Shown here piece by piece: positions 23,362-34,790 of a stretch of DNA of 64,000 nucleotides (within the stretch, counting starts at the first letter, position 1; each line of letters begins with the position of its first letter). The stretch comes from Megaleporinus macrocephalus (Eukaryota > Chordata > Actinopteri > Characiformes > Anostomidae): NCBI GenBank assembly GCA_021613375.1, contig CM038715.1, positions 1,812,001 to 1,876,000 of the forward strand, read 5' to 3'. The translations under genes were made by a program, and so were the position numbers. Below the pieces are notes generated by a model. The model searched no databases and was not told the DNA's origin. It was given only the letters and a program-made list of their open reading frames with translations.

Positions 23362-23645
23362 GGCACTTGACATTGGTGGGGACACCCCTCCATACACACA
23401 CACCCATATGACTGGAAAGTTCTCCTTCTAGTTTTGGAGCTGCTAGCAACCATACGTGGCTACAGAGTCTCACGTGACAGCAGGAAGCGGTACAGCCAAT
23501 CACATTGGCCGTATGTGTTACAGGGAGGTAGGACTCGAGTAGAGAACTTGATTTAACCCTTTCTGCACCTCTAGGTTAATGAGACGTTGACAGATCAGGT
23601 TTTTTTTGGAGGGGATCAAATTATTGGTGGGGACAACCTCACCTA
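23362..23645 (+). mobile_element. Dispersed repeat, partial copy
   Basis: Matches 24090-24300 in the same orientation (shared GGAGCTGCTAGCAACCA, GAGTCTCACGTGACAGCAGG and GAGACGTTGACAGATC). Contains TATTGGTGGGGACA-type ends. Likely a non-autonomous DNA element, though the superfamily is not established. Confidence 0.6.
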
Positions 23646-23839
23646 TACACACACACCCCCACCAACACCACCACTAACTGCCATTTATTTTTTGTTGTTG
23701 TTGTTTTCTCTATGCTCTGTGATAAAACGATAAAGCACTGCATATGCTATTCTTCATGCTTTTAAACTATTCTAAATAACAATCCATAATTTATTTCATG
23801 CATTATATAACGTTAAATTAACTGACAGTAGGTATTTAT

Positions 23840-24362
23840 TGTGCAGTTCATTTCCAAACCATGTTATTCATAGCTACATCATAGCTACAGATGTTAGCCT
23901 GCTGTATGCTGTGCGTTAGAGCCTAGCATTGCCATTAACATTATTATAATGGACTCATTTCATTAGCAAATTAGACGTTAAGTGACTTACACGTTTCTTT
24001 TTTAAAATAGCTCCCTTTTTTACTGCCACCCTCTCTCGCTTTTTACAACCATGTGTTTCCCACAATACACCTGAGTCTTACACAGTGAGTCTCATATGAC
24101 TGGAAAGCTTTCCTTCCAGTTTTGGAGCTGCTAGCAACCAAACGTAGCTACAGAGTCTCACGTGACAGCAGGGAGTGGCACAGCCAATCACACAGCGCGT
24201 ATGTGTTACAGGGAGGTAGGATTCGAGTAGAGAACACCTTCTAGGTTAACGAGACGTTGACAGATCGGGTTTTTTTGGAGGGAACACAATTATTGGCGGA
24301 GACAATTCCATAATCGCTGGATATAGGTGGGGACACGTCACCTCCGTCCATGCTAATTCTAT
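23840..24362 (+). mobile_element. Dispersed repeat, fuller copy
   Basis: The reverse complement of 54340-54805 follows this copy across most of its length, through ATGTTAGCCTGCTGTATGCT, CACAGTGAGTCTCATATGAC and the terminal GTCCATGCTAATT block. It lies ~200 bases from a partial copy in the same orientation. No transposase is visible. Confidence 0.65.
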
Positions 24363-24744
24363 GTCCTCGGTTTTTATGAATGATTTGGGGTTGAGAAACC
24401 TTCAAGAGCGAGCAAGACTGAAGTTCTCTAGCCTCTTGTTTGACCTTACCCGTTCCACCTTACATGGCTCAGGCACGAGAATGTAAATGCTGCACCAAAA
24501 CAAAAGAAGAGAACATGCAAACTGAGAACATGCAAACATGCTTCAACTGTCAAAAAGTGGATACGATCACACAGCGTGACTGCTAGAGTTGTGAGGCTAG
24601 TTAAGGTGGAACGATGGATCTCTTCACTGCACAAAGCCTCCATATTGTCCAGGGTTTGAGAAACTGTCTGAAGTGAGATGTGCAGAGCAAACTACTGTCT
24701 TAAAGTTTTCCAGGGTTCAGTTAAAGGTGTGGGTGCTGAACTTC
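24363..24744. other. Unassigned DNA
   Basis: Contains GTTCCACCTTA at 24453 and the inverted TTAAGGTGGAAC at 24601, and again TTAAGGTGGAAC at 24835. These could be MITE-like ends, but no complete element is delimited. Confidence 0.35.
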
Positions 24745-24837
24745 CTGGCGCCCTGTTCTCCAGTTTGTATTGTAAATTACTCTAAAAATAGTACCATAAC
24801 TACAGTCTGGCACCTGTACAAGTTTTCAATCATTTAA
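24745..24837 (+). mobile_element. SINE-junction fragment with recurring 70-80 bp insert
   Basis: Starts with the SINE-like CTGGCGCCCTGTTC and continues with 79 bases (24759-24837) that match the 71-bp insert in the SINE at 26496-26566: TTGTATTGTRAATTACTCT and TCTGGCACCTGTACAAG are shared. The right flank differs from the 26.5-kb copy. Confidence 0.6.
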
Positions 24838-26014
24838 GGTGGAACAGAACATTCGATTAAAACCTGCAGAACAGGAAGGCAACTTCAGCCTCGTTTAAAC
24901 GTTATAAAAATGTTAACATCCTCTTTACAGGCTGGTGAGGTTTTCCCAGGCTCTTGATCTGTTGTTATTGTTTCTGCTGGGCTGGAAGCGGAGCTGATAT
25001 ATGTAAAGTTTGGGGGCCTGATTTAGGGTGGAGTCAGGACCGTTTTGTATACGTAACAGTGAAGGGTTTTAAAATTGGCTTGTTTTTCTGCCTTTTTTTT
25101 ACAAACACAGGATTTGTATTGGAAGGAGGAGACGTCAGGGTTTGAGGTTCACAGTACGTCAGTTCTATGTACCAAACTCTAATTATTTATGTGTAATGAA
25201 GTAAATGCATTGAAAACTGAAAGAAGTAGCATTACTGAGTCATGGGAAAAAAGAACAGGCTAAAATATGGTGAGGGTGTGCTGCGCCAGTCGCACTGTAA
25301 AGTCTGAAAGGTCAGAGCAGTCAGATTTCATAAAAAGAAGGCCTGGTCTGATGTTTAAGTCTAAAAAAATCAACATTGTACTGAAAAAGATATGCTGACA
25401 TGATGAGTTCTCTTAGTTCTTATAACATGCTTGAAAAATAGAGTTTCAGTTGTTTATCAGCTAAATCAACTAATATAATTTATATTTTTCTCTAAAATAA
25501 AACTAAAGTAGGTTATTATGAACTCAGCATTGCCAGTCCATTTAAGCCCAGTCCAGACCTTTTATCTTTTCTGTTATTAATTCAATAATTTCAGTTTATC
25601 ACTGACAATTCCAGATTAAAATATGCTTATTTAGATTTAGGAGAGCTTGTTAGAGACTACTAATTAAGTACAATATGTGTACAATACAGTACTTTTTTTA
25701 CTTTATCTTATTTTTGTGTTCACAGTCATGTGATATTTGCTGTCATGCCGTTAGCTTTTGAAACAATATGAGACACAAAACCTACAAAGTTATTAATTTG
25801 GTACGTTATTGTAAATAAGCAGAACAAGTACATTTCACATTCTGTTTTCCAGCTAAACTCAGCTCTGCTTAGAGAGCACCCGACCAGCTTTGGTACTTAG
25901 AGATCAAATTACAGTAAAGCTGTCATTAAGGTACATGACATCATAAAGTGGACTCCACTTTAAAACGTATGTCCTTCACTGTCCTTGTTGGAAACCCTTT
26001 CCTCTATAACACAC
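24838..26014. other. Mostly unassigned, with a diverged repeat at 25225-25410
   Basis: The block 25225-25410 shares short collinear motifs with 37590-38045: TAGCATTACTGAGT, CTAAAATATGGTGAG and AAAATCAACATT.T. The distant copy is interrupted by extra sequence. Nothing else is recognised. Confidence 0.4.
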
Positions 26015-26372
26015 TGTTACACTAGACTTTCAACATTCACTCCCAAAAATAGACTCTATAAATAGTATGGCTTTTCAAAGCACGAAGCACTACGAACATA
26101 AACACTACAAACAAAACCATAGTAACTAAATAAAAGGGTAAACAGGTGAAATGCAGAAACAGGAAGCATGGAAATCACAAAACATCACAAAAAGAACCAG
26201 AAGAGAGAGGGCAGAACAGGATTACTAAATACACAGACAAACGAGAGATGAACAGCTGACGGGACTAATGACAAACGAGGAACCAGTGAGACAGGCAGGA
26301 CTAAGGCGGAGACAAGCACATGGGTCTGACAGGAGGTAAACAAACGGACAGTACCCCCCCCTTAAAAGCACA
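26015..26372 (-). mobile_element. LTR with adjoining polypurine tract
   Basis: The plus strand has GACA at 26347-26350 followed by GTACCCCCCCCTTAAAAGC, which on the minus strand is a purine tract immediately 5' of an LTR starting TGTCCG. This is the arrangement at the 3' LTR of a Ty3/gypsy-type element. The far edge is placed at TGTTACACTAGAC (26015) by analogy with the LTR at 20475. A middle block matches that LTR. Only a short internal stub remains, and no gag or pol frame was seen. Confidence 0.6.
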
Positions 26373-26447
26373 ACTCCGGGGGGGACTGAACACAAAACTA
26401 GACAGGGCAACAGACGCTGAATGAGACGGGAAACTGGACTGGGGACG

Positions 26448-26626
26448 CCCGTATGTGTGAGTGTGTTGGCCATGCGATTGTCTGGCGACCTGTCCTCCAG
26501 CTTGTATTGTGAATTACTCTTGAAATAGCATAAGTCTGGCACCTGTACAAGCTTTTAATCATTTAATGGTGTACCCCGCCTTTGCCCGATGACACTGGGG
26601 TTGGCTCCAGGAGATGATGGATGGAT
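26448..26626 (+). mobile_element. 5'-truncated SINE with a 71-bp insert
   Basis: SINE blocks GTGTGTTGGCCATGCGAT, CTGGCGACCTGTCC and TGGTGTACCCCGCC are in order, with an ATGATGGATGGAT tail. Between the second and third block 71 extra bases (26496-26566) interrupt the normal continuity seen at 62.2 kb. The same extra block appears at 24759-24837. Confidence 0.75.
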
Positions 26627-26993
26627 ATCATTGCAGTTGGCAATAATACTTAAAGGAATATAGAAATGATTGAAATTCATTGTAATGTGTGGATAAAGCT
26701 AATCATATTATATCCACTTAAATTTCTTAAATTTACTCTGAATTTTCACATTTTTAAGCAATAAAGAAAAAAAACCCATGTATCCGTAGAGGGTTTCTGT
26801 TTGTAGGTTACAGCAGGTTGTATATTTTTAATAATATGTATGGTGAAATTCTAACTTAAAAAAATATATATTTTGAAAAAAATAAAAAATAATAATATAA
26901 TATTATAAAAATAAAAATAATAAAATAAAACTATGAATACAATAAATAATAAAATAATAATTTGCACAACTTTTCATTTATCCCAGATTCAGC
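26627..26993. other. AT-rich unassigned DNA
   Basis: Strong A/T low complexity at 26860-26965 (AATAAAATAAT-type sequence). No gene. Confidence 0.5.
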
Positions 26994-27996
26994 CAGTGTT
27001 GGGGTAATCACTCAAAAAAAGTAATCCATTACTGATTACTTATTACTCATTAAAAATTGTAATGGGATTACTCATTACTTCCTAAAATACATAATCTAAT
27101 ACCTCATTACTTTTAAGTTACATCCTGAAACCCATTCACATATACTGGAAATCTACAAACATATCTGGAAAGTACAATCAACTAATCTTTCAGTAGTTTA
27201 TTATATATTTAATCAGGAACAGATTATATCAGCAGTACTTAACGTGTAGAAAATGGACTTCACTTTACTCAGTGTTACTCATTTCCTCAGAACAGTCAGT
27301 GTAGTTTAGTAATAGAAGAATAAAGTCTAATAAAGCTTTCTTTAGTGATACAACAAAACAAAACTAACATCAGCATTTCACCACAGGCATATAAGAAGTT
27401 CACAAAAATAAATGAAATAAGCTCTCAGATCTTCAAGGGGCTTTGTTGAAACCTATTACTGGTACTGGTACTGGTACTTCTTACTTTCCTTCCTAGCACT
27501 CGATGGAAATCCAGTGTTGCTTGTTTGGGTGCTATTGGGGGCTCTCTTCTTCAATGCAGGGGTCTTTAGCAGAGAGTTTTGTTTTACCGTACACCTTGAT
27601 TAAGAGATTGCTGCGGTTGAAAGGTGTTTCAGCTTGGACTTAACTCACACGTCACTGTAATGTTTTTATCTTTGCGTGAAACAAATTCTAAATAAGGAGT
27701 ATATCACCATTTTATCAACATTCACTCTCCTCCTCTACCATTGTTACCAAACTGCTGCAGCAAGGCATCAATTCACGAATTACGCAGAAAACAGCTTCAG
27801 AAATTATTTTAGATTTTGGGAATTTAAAATAATATTTATATATAAAAACGGGAGCAACACAAGTAACTGTTTATTAATTAAGATGGTAATTATAATTTGA
27901 TTACAGAATATTTAGCTTTAATGCGTTACATTACTTCATTACAGAAAACAATCATATTACTGTAATGCATTACTTTGAACTGCTTTACCCCCAACG
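26994..27996. mobile_element. hAT-like non-autonomous element, about 1 kb
   Basis: Starts CAGTGTTGGGGTAATCACTC and ends with TTACCCCCAACGC. Both subterminal regions are rich in TAATGCATTAC-type motifs in opposite orientation, matching a known fish repeat type with CAGTGTTGGG ends. The flanks ATTCAGC and ATTTAGC suggest a degraded duplication of about 8 bp. No transposase is recognisable inside. Confidence 0.6.
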
Positions 27997-28016
27997 CATT
28001 TAGCATTGGTTAGCAT

Positions 28017-28329
28017 TGCTGACCAACATTAGAAGTCAATAGTCACTCGAATCTCTTCCATACAGCTCACTCATACCACATTCACAGTCTTTCTTAAGGT
28101 TTCTTAGTCTTCTGTTTGAAAATTCTAGTTGATTAGAAACAAATCTGATATCATGGTACTAAGAAACTCATACTTCTTGTTTTAAAGTAACGCAGCAAAA
28201 TCTGAACACCAATAATTATGTAAATATTAGATTTGATGCCAAACAGTTAATTTAACAACTAATATGTCCATGATGCATTTAAACTGGGAAGATAAAACTG
28301 TTATAGAAAGACTCATTTGTTTTGTGACC
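28017..28329. other. Unassigned DNA
   Basis: No feature recognised between the two DNA transposons. Confidence 0.4.
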
Positions 28330-28849
28330 TACACTACTGCTCAAAAGTTTAGGATCACATTAGAATTTCATTTCATGCAATTTTTATGCAATTCACAAAC
28401 AATATTGTTTATTTCACAATGAATGTAAGTGTATCAGATGATTTTTAAAGAATTTAAATGTTTGTATTAAAGTCTATTTTTGTATAGAGGCTTATTTTAC
28501 ATATAGTCTATTATCAGTAATTCTCAGTCCTCTGTCTAAATCTCCTGGTACGGCCGCCAATCCAAGTTAAGGATGTTATTGGACTAATTGGTTGTTAGGA
28601 CACTCTTGATCAATTGTGATCACAGCTGAAAAACATTCTACTAATAAGTGAGTATAAAAGGGAACAACATTCTAGGTTAGTTTAGTATCTGAAGATCAGC
28701 AGTTGATGGCTTGCTGACCGACTCACAATGACCAGAAAGAAACAACTTTCTTTAGAGACCCGTCAGTCCATTGTTGTGTTAAGGAAGAAGATACTCCATT
28801 GAAAACAAGAGCATTTCACTGTGATCCCAAACTTTTGAGTGGTAGTGTA
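28330..28849 (+). mobile_element. Internally deleted Tc1/mariner element, copy 1
   Basis: Complete ends: CACTACTGCTCAAAAGTTT at the left and AAACTTTTGAGTGGTAGTG at the right form ~27-bp inverted repeats with few mismatches. TA lies outside each end (28330-28331 and 28848-28849). The element keeps a 5' leader and only the first codons of the transposase. A closely related copy at 35948 stops at the same internal position. Confidence 0.85.
28728..28802 (+). pseudogene. Tc1 transposase N-terminal stub
   Basis: A 24-codon frame starting MTRKKQLSLETRQSIVVLRK, then a stop created at the internal deletion joint. The sequence is the opening helix of the paired-like DNA-binding domain of Tc1 transposases (family length about 340 residues). 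It cannot make an active enzyme. Whether it is transcribed is unknown. Confidence 0.7.
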
Positions 28850-29846
28850 TATCATTGGTACATATGTGTTGTGAAGGTTGGAGAAAAATCCTACAAACAC
28901 TTTCTTTAAGTTAAACCAAATGGAAGTATGATGTACTTAAGACTATTAAGGAGACAAGCTAAGGAAATCATGCTACCACAGTGAATGTCAGAGTCTTTCT
29001 GGCAGCTTAGATGGAGCCATTATGTCAAAGCTATCCAAACCAGAGAAGAAGAAGAAGAAGAAGAGCAGAACTAATCTCAGCATAGGACCCACCAGATGCA
29101 GCACATGTGGGCCCAGGATATTACAAGTCCAGCTTGATTACTGACTGCTCTCAGCTCTGACGTTACAGCGCACTCTAATGAGGCACATATCCTTCTTTAC
29201 CCAAATGACACAGCCAATGGGAAACATTCACTAGCATGAAAACAGTGTGAACGTGATACGCCTCCCCATTCTCCATACGACCTCTGTGCCTGAGACGAGC
29301 TCCACGTCCATTAGGCTCTTCTGGCAGCTGGAGCCGGTGGGGAGCTGCATGCCCTTGAGCTGCACTTGTTTTTAGTGTCAAAACCGTAAAATGTTTCCAG
29401 GTAGAGCTGAGCGAGCCCCTGAGCCTGGTGGGCTCACAGCTCCTCCACCGTGGACTGGCTTAAAAGTCCTGTTAGTATTATATATGGGCAGATCAAGTGA
29501 AACATGAACACATGAGGACTTACAGACTCTTATCGGAGACTATCACTTCCAGTAACATCAAGTCTGAGGGATGGTGTTCTCCTAACATCTCTCATTTCGG
29601 CTGTTTTTCTTGGAAAAGGCTGTGAACGACGAGCCAAGGTCGGCGTAGGACTGCATTAATGGATGTGCTCAAGCTTACAGTTTAATCTTTGCTCCTTGAC
29701 ACCGATGCACTCAGTGTGTGAAATACCCCATGGAGATTGGCTGCTAACTCCCTTACCATAGCAGTGCTAACAGCAATAAATGAATCATTTGTTTAACAAT
29801 TACAACAATAAAACATATGTTGACCATTCTGCCTTTTTAAAATGAT
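28850..29846. other. Unique DNA, candidate regulatory island at 29150-29480
   Basis: No repeat is recognised except a short (GAA)n at 29046-29063. The 29150-29480 part is more GC-balanced than its surroundings and lacks low-complexity runs. Conservation would be needed to call it regulatory. Confidence 0.3.
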
Positions 29847-30613
29847 CACTATTATGGATTTACAACAGTATGTTACTGTTTTTTATAATATAATTGTAAA
29901 ATACTGTCAAATAATCACACAGTGTATGTAACAGTAATGTAATCAGTTGCCCAATAACAGAAAATAACTGTAATTTATCAGCTAATACAGTATTTTCTGT
30001 CAACCAATATGCACCAACACCTTTACAGTCCAGTCACTATCCATCAAACTCATACTGGAGATTACAGACTAATGTTTATTTTTAATGATAACTCTTTTTT
30101 TATTAAACTGTCTAAACTGTTTCTACTCATTTGTGACAAAATATAAGCAGTGGGCGGGGCCAGCCTATTGGGCTCAGCTGAGTTAAGACTCTTTCAGTTC
30201 ATTCAGTCAGTGCAGGAAGTGCTGGGCAGCTTGTATTGTGTTCATTCATAAAATAAAGAAAAATAATCTAAATCAGTTCTTAGACGAGGAGACGCGAGCT
30301 GGTGCGTTTACCACTGACAGGTTTGGTTTAGTCAGTATAATTATTAAACTAAGATACAAGATGTTGTTAGTTAGGTCTGTTTTATTTAGTCACTAAATTT
30401 AGCAAACAAACTGTAGCTTGAACACTAGCTAGCTAGATAGCAAGCTGGCTGGCTAGCTGGTTAGTACCATTGATACGCAGTTGTTTTACTGTCATATACT
30501 GTAATTCAATTTACAGTACAATACTGTTAAAATACATTACAGCAGATGCTCTGTAAAATAACAGTACTGCTCCCAGTATTTTACTGTTAATTTACAGTGA
30601 TTTTTTTACAGTG
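29847..30613 (+). mobile_element. MITE-like element, copy 1 (inverted partner at 61.5 kb)
   Basis: Right end TTTACAGTGATTTTTTTACAGTG, with a degraded inverted counterpart at the left. The ends are rich in ACAGTA/TACTGT words. The whole unit is collinear with the reverse complement of 61524-62407. It carries about 170 bases (30140-30310, with GTGGGCGGGGCC) that the partner lacks. No transposase is seen. Confidence 0.65.
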
Positions 30614-30826
30614 CATGCTATTTATGCAATAAATAGACAATATTGAAGTAAAAATAGGCTAGAATATCTACATTTAGTAATAACTGAAATATATAAAAGA
30701 CTATACAAAACATACACAAGGTGTATACATAAGATATACAGGAGAACGTATGTAGAAACTTTTGTATATTCAGGTTATGTAAGAAGATAAATCTATTTAT
30801 CTTCTATTTAATCTATTTATCTAAAT

Positions 30827-30912
30827 CTGATGGAAACAGGGGTCACCTTTGTTTTGTCCCTTCTGGTGGACCTGAGAAGGGACAAAACAAAGGTGACCCC
30901 TGTTTCCATCAG
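30827..30912. repeat. Perfect 38-bp inverted repeat at a LINE 5' edge
   Basis: Arms 30827-30864 and 30875-30912 are exact reverse complements with a 10-base loop (GGTGGACCTG). The right arm is normal LINE coding sequence (RRDKTKVTPVSIR). The left arm is its inverted copy and marks the 5' edge of the LINE insertion. Confidence 0.95.
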
Positions 30913-31442
30913 GGGGGTCAGTGTGGACACTGTGGAGGACTATAAATATCTGGGCGTGCACATTGACAATAAACTGGACTGGGCTAAGAACACTGACGCC
31001 CTCTACAAAAAGGGCCAAAGTCGTCTCTATTTTCTGAGGCGTCTGAGGTCCTTCAACATCTGCAGGACTTTGCTGAGGATCTTTTATGAGTCTGTAGTTG
31101 CCAGTGCTATCCTATACGCTGTTGCATGCTGGGGCAGCAGGCTGAGGGTAGCAGACGCCAACAGACTTGATAAACTGATCCGCAGAGCCAGTGATGTTGT
31201 GGGTGGAGCTGGACTTGCTGACGGCAGTGTCTGAGAGGAGGACGCTGTCTAAGCTGCAGGCCATCATGGAGAATGGCTCCCACCCTCTTTATCACACAGT
31301 GATGAGACGCAGGAGCACATTCAGTGAGAGACTCATTCAGCCAAAATGCACTACAGAACGCCACAGGAGGTCATTCCTACCAGTGGCTATCAGACTTTAT
31401 AACTCCTCCCTGAATGTACGACACCTTTCACATGTACAGTGA
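30866..31442 (+). pseudogene. L2-type LINE reverse transcriptase C-terminus (relic)
   Basis: Encodes the region after the polymerase palm of a fish L2-like LINE. Readable blocks are VEDYKYLGVHIDNKLDW, LYFLRRLRSFNICRT, YESVVASAILYAVACWGSR and LDKLIRRASDVVG. A frameshift near 31190-31200 moves the reading to the next frame, which continues SERRTLSKLQAIMENGSHP, TVMRRRSTFSERLI and RSFLPVAIRLYNSSLN to a stop at about 31440. The YxDD catalytic motif lies upstream in the family and is absent through 5' truncation. The copy looks fairly young, having one frameshift and few other lesions, but it is dead. Confidence 0.9.
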
Positions 31443-31755
31443 TACCAGTAGAACTATAATTTAATTATGTATATAAGAACTCAAATGTGCAATAACTTTC
31501 TTACTTCTAAAACTCTTACTGCTGTATACGGTATATCTGTACTTAATATTATAGACACAGTCACTTTATATTTTATTCTTTACATCTTATTATTCTATTG
31601 TAATATAAGACTTATATATGTGTACATACTACAAATTTCTTTTATGTTGTAAATTATTATTAGAGTGTTTATTCTTCTTCTGCTACTGTAAAAACTGCAA
31701 TTTCCCCCTGGGATCAATAAAGTATTTCTGATTCTGATTCTGATTCTGATATTTA
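31443..31755 (+). mobile_element. L2-type LINE 3' UTR and tail
   Basis: Continues the RT relic. It ends AACTGCAATTTCCCCCTGGG, ATCAATAAAGTATTTC and a (TGATTC)n tail of about four units, the standard terminus of fish L2 elements. No clear target duplication was found, partly because the 5' edge is rearranged. Confidence 0.85.
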
Positions 31756-32717
31756 AAGTGACTTAGTGATATAGTGACTTAGTTTAGTACAGGACATCAA
31801 TGTTTACCAAAAAAGTCACATAATACTGGATTTCCTTCAGTTTCTCTACTGGTATTGCTCTTTTCTAGTTTGGTCATTCAGTTCTACCATACGTGAAATG
31901 AGGCACCAATCTCTTTAAGTAACAGTAAGTAAGTAACGGTTCACTCCTTCCACCAAACTTTTGGGGAAACCGTGCACACATGTTTACGCATATGCTGCAG
32001 CCTATTGCTGGTTTTCAGAGGTATCCTTGGAACAGTTACAGTCAATGCTATATCAAGGCGTTTCCTGATACCCCCTCGGGATCCCCCTGTATTTTGCACC
32101 TTGGCTGCACCACTTTACACACACTAGAGAAATCACTTGCAATAAGAACTACATTCAATGTTCCCCATTTACATCTTGGTTTGAGCGTCAGTTAGTTTTT
32201 CAAGTGCGTTGAAACTCCCACTTGACCTACGCTGTAATTATGTGTCCTGTAATTGCTGCTAGTGAGTCACTCCAGTGGATGCTGGAACAAATATGTTCAA
32301 AAACAGGGAACCGGGATGTTCAAGGCTCAAGAATAATTTGTGAAGAAGCTGCAGGAACATGGGGAGAAATGTGGAGGGGAAAAAATCACCATGGGAGAAA
32401 AAAGCCAAAGGGAAGCTTATTTTGTGAGCAGCCGGTTCACAGAGCAATTTCAGGAGGAACCTTCAGAGCACATGGGGTGCAACAAATCAATAAGACAGTG
32501 TGGTGCGGAGCCCAGCGGCCAGGGTTTTGGTCAGAAACAGCAGGACTGTACAGACCCCTGTGGCAGAGGACACTCCAAGCGCAAACTAAGGCCAATGAAA
32601 CTGGTATTAGTCCCAGTTTATAATTTAAATATCTATAAACCAAAAGAAACAATGCCATAGAAACATCATTTTAGTTCCCAGTGGATATTCCTTTTAGGAG
32701 CTTTTTAAAAATGAGGT
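31756..32717. other. Unassigned DNA
   Basis: Overlapping plus-strand frames at 32222-32623 and 32340-32660 are open for 133 and 106 codons but show no domain. An antisense frame overlaps them, so coding is not supported. Confidence 0.4.
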
Positions 32718-33698
32718 TTAACCCTTTCATGCATGGTGTCTGCACTTATAGACAGTTAATAATAGTTTAATTTAAAGCATATGAAATGCATTTCACTCTG
32801 CAAACAACTAGATGGCAGAATCATAAGTCTTGCTTGCTCCAGTGTAACAAAATCCATTCTCCTGAATTCTATTGTAGTCTTGAGTGCTGAGGCTTAGAAT
32901 AACTGACAATACTGAGAATGCAGAAAATGTCTCTGGTATATTTATATTAAAAGTTCTCAAAAAGGTCAAATCAAGTAAAAAAAGTATTTGTGTGTCAAAC
33001 AGACTTTAATGAACATGATTTGATATATTAAACTTTTTTTCCTTATTTTAGACGTTTTCACGGCTCGGAAACCAACTGTTCCCATATGTGGACATCATGC
33101 AAAGTCTATAAATATAAAAATGCACTATTTGTATGTTAGTTTTTATATGTTGTGTAGAATTATAAAAGTAATACATTTATATAAATTTATAGTTATGTGA
33201 CATCTCTGTCCAGGCTGTTTTGAGGTATTACACAGCAAGAAGAGTACTGTAACAAACATGTCTAGCTACGGCCGGCCGCCCATATCTATCACAGGATTTA
33301 CAGCAAAATTCAAAAGTTGTATTAATTGTGCTTTCAGCATGCTTTTAACACAACCAAAATTATTAAATTTTATGAAAAGATGAGAAAACCTCACAAGTTT
33401 TCTAATATTTAGCAATTTTTATTTACAAGTTCCAAAAAAGAAACTTAAAGTTCAGCATTGTTTGTATAAAATGTTGTTTTTACAATATAATACATTTAAA
33501 AGTTCAAGAAAGATTTAAGGAAAGATATAAGCATTCTTGGAAACACTTTAGAGGTTTTTTAAAGTCGCATGTTCTTTTTAATAAAGCAAATTTTTATGTA
33601 AAATAAAATTTCATATGATTATTTATGCAGATCTGAGTAAGAAAAAGTATTTAAAAATCTGAATACAATTTTTAATAATTTATGCATTAAAGGGTTAA
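32718..33698. mobile_element. piggyBac-like non-autonomous element
   Basis: TTAA at 32718-32721 and 33695-33698 flank a 973-bp body that begins CCCTTTCATGCATGG and ends ATGCATTAAAGGG. TTAA targets with CCC...GGG ends are the hallmark of the piggyBac superfamily. The inside is AT-rich with no transposase frame, so mobilisation would have needed an enzyme in trans. Confidence 0.75.
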
Positions 33699-34654
33699 AG
33701 AACCTCTGCAAGAGGTGGGCCAAAGTGCAACATTTGTTTCCAAACACACAATAGATCAGTGCAGTCCAGGTCATTTGGGGCCATTTCTATTGGTCCATTA
33801 ATCATAAACTCGGTAAAAGGACGATGGCATGGAAATGTTAATGTTGTTATCTATCATTAGATTGAGGGAGGGGGGGGTGAGCTTAGGTTAGGGTTCCTTT
33901 CTGGTGGGCCAAATTAAACGTCCTCATGGTCCAGCTTTGGCCTGTAGGTCACATTGTGGGCAGCCCTGCTTTACATAATGTGCAGGTTATATATCAATTA
34001 AAGTTTTTTTTCAGAGAACTCCAAATATTAGAAGTAAGAAACTTTATATCTGAAAAAAATATATTTTGTTTATGTGCTATAGTTCCAGCCTCCGGACTCA
34101 GTGAGCTCCTTACACTGAGGAAAAGAGTCAGTCAGAGAAGGTAGGAGAGGAATGTGTATTTCTGAGAATAAGCAGTGGCCCTGTTTACTGAAATGAGCTT
34201 GGCAGGGGTTCAAAAATAATTCAGACGTTCAACAAAGGCAGCGGCAGGAGTAAATAGGCAGCAATGGAGGAATAAGGCAGTTAAGTGCCGGCATCATTCA
34301 TGCTGGAGAAAGAGAAGAACACTGCTACAGCTTGAAGAGCAAACAAAATGCATTTGGAGTGGACGAGGACAAAGAGAATGATAAATCAGATGCATTAAAC
34401 ACAAAATGTTTCAAAGGGGGAAAGAAAGAGCATTCCAAATAAGCGGATTATTAATATTGTTTGGATGAAAACGCTATCAATAAAACAGAGTGAAGTGTGT
34501 GGATATAGACACATTGTAGTGGCTTGGCTTTTCAACAAGGAGACCCACTTTATCAACTGTGATCAAGACCAAGTCAAATATTTGTTTGAACATACACTTT
34601 TATACAAAAGGGTAGGTGCTGGGCTCTGCCATAGGCTGTTTGTTTCCCTGAGAA
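33699..34654. other. Unassigned DNA
   Basis: No gene recognised. A short G-run (GGGAGGGGGGGGTGAG) lies at 33865-33880. Confidence 0.4.
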
Positions 34655-34790
34655 ACTATTCAATGGTTCAAAGGTTCTTTGAAGAACCTGAAGTTTAAAG
34701 AACCTCCATGTAATTTTAAACCTATTACTGCACGTACAAAGCTGAGAACCATTTAGGAGCCTCGTTTTTAAGAGGTTTACAGTTTGGACC
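34655..34790. mobile_element. MITE-like fragment (GGTTCTTT family)
   Basis: Contains several GGTTCTTTGAAGAACC and AAAGAACCTCC motifs typical of a fish MITE family, of which another copy lies at 39130. The ends are not delimited. Confidence 0.4.

Noticed and set aside
30827..30912. Hairpin that could be read as a microRNA precursor
   Set aside because: Perfect 38-bp arms with a 10-base loop made from LINE coding sequence are explained by a foldback at insertion. MicroRNA hairpins normally have mismatches and are not TE coding copies.
32222..32660. Two overlapping plus-strand frames of 133 and 106 codons
   Set aside because: Different frames over the same DNA with a third antisense frame. No domain, no splice pattern and no homology that I recognise.
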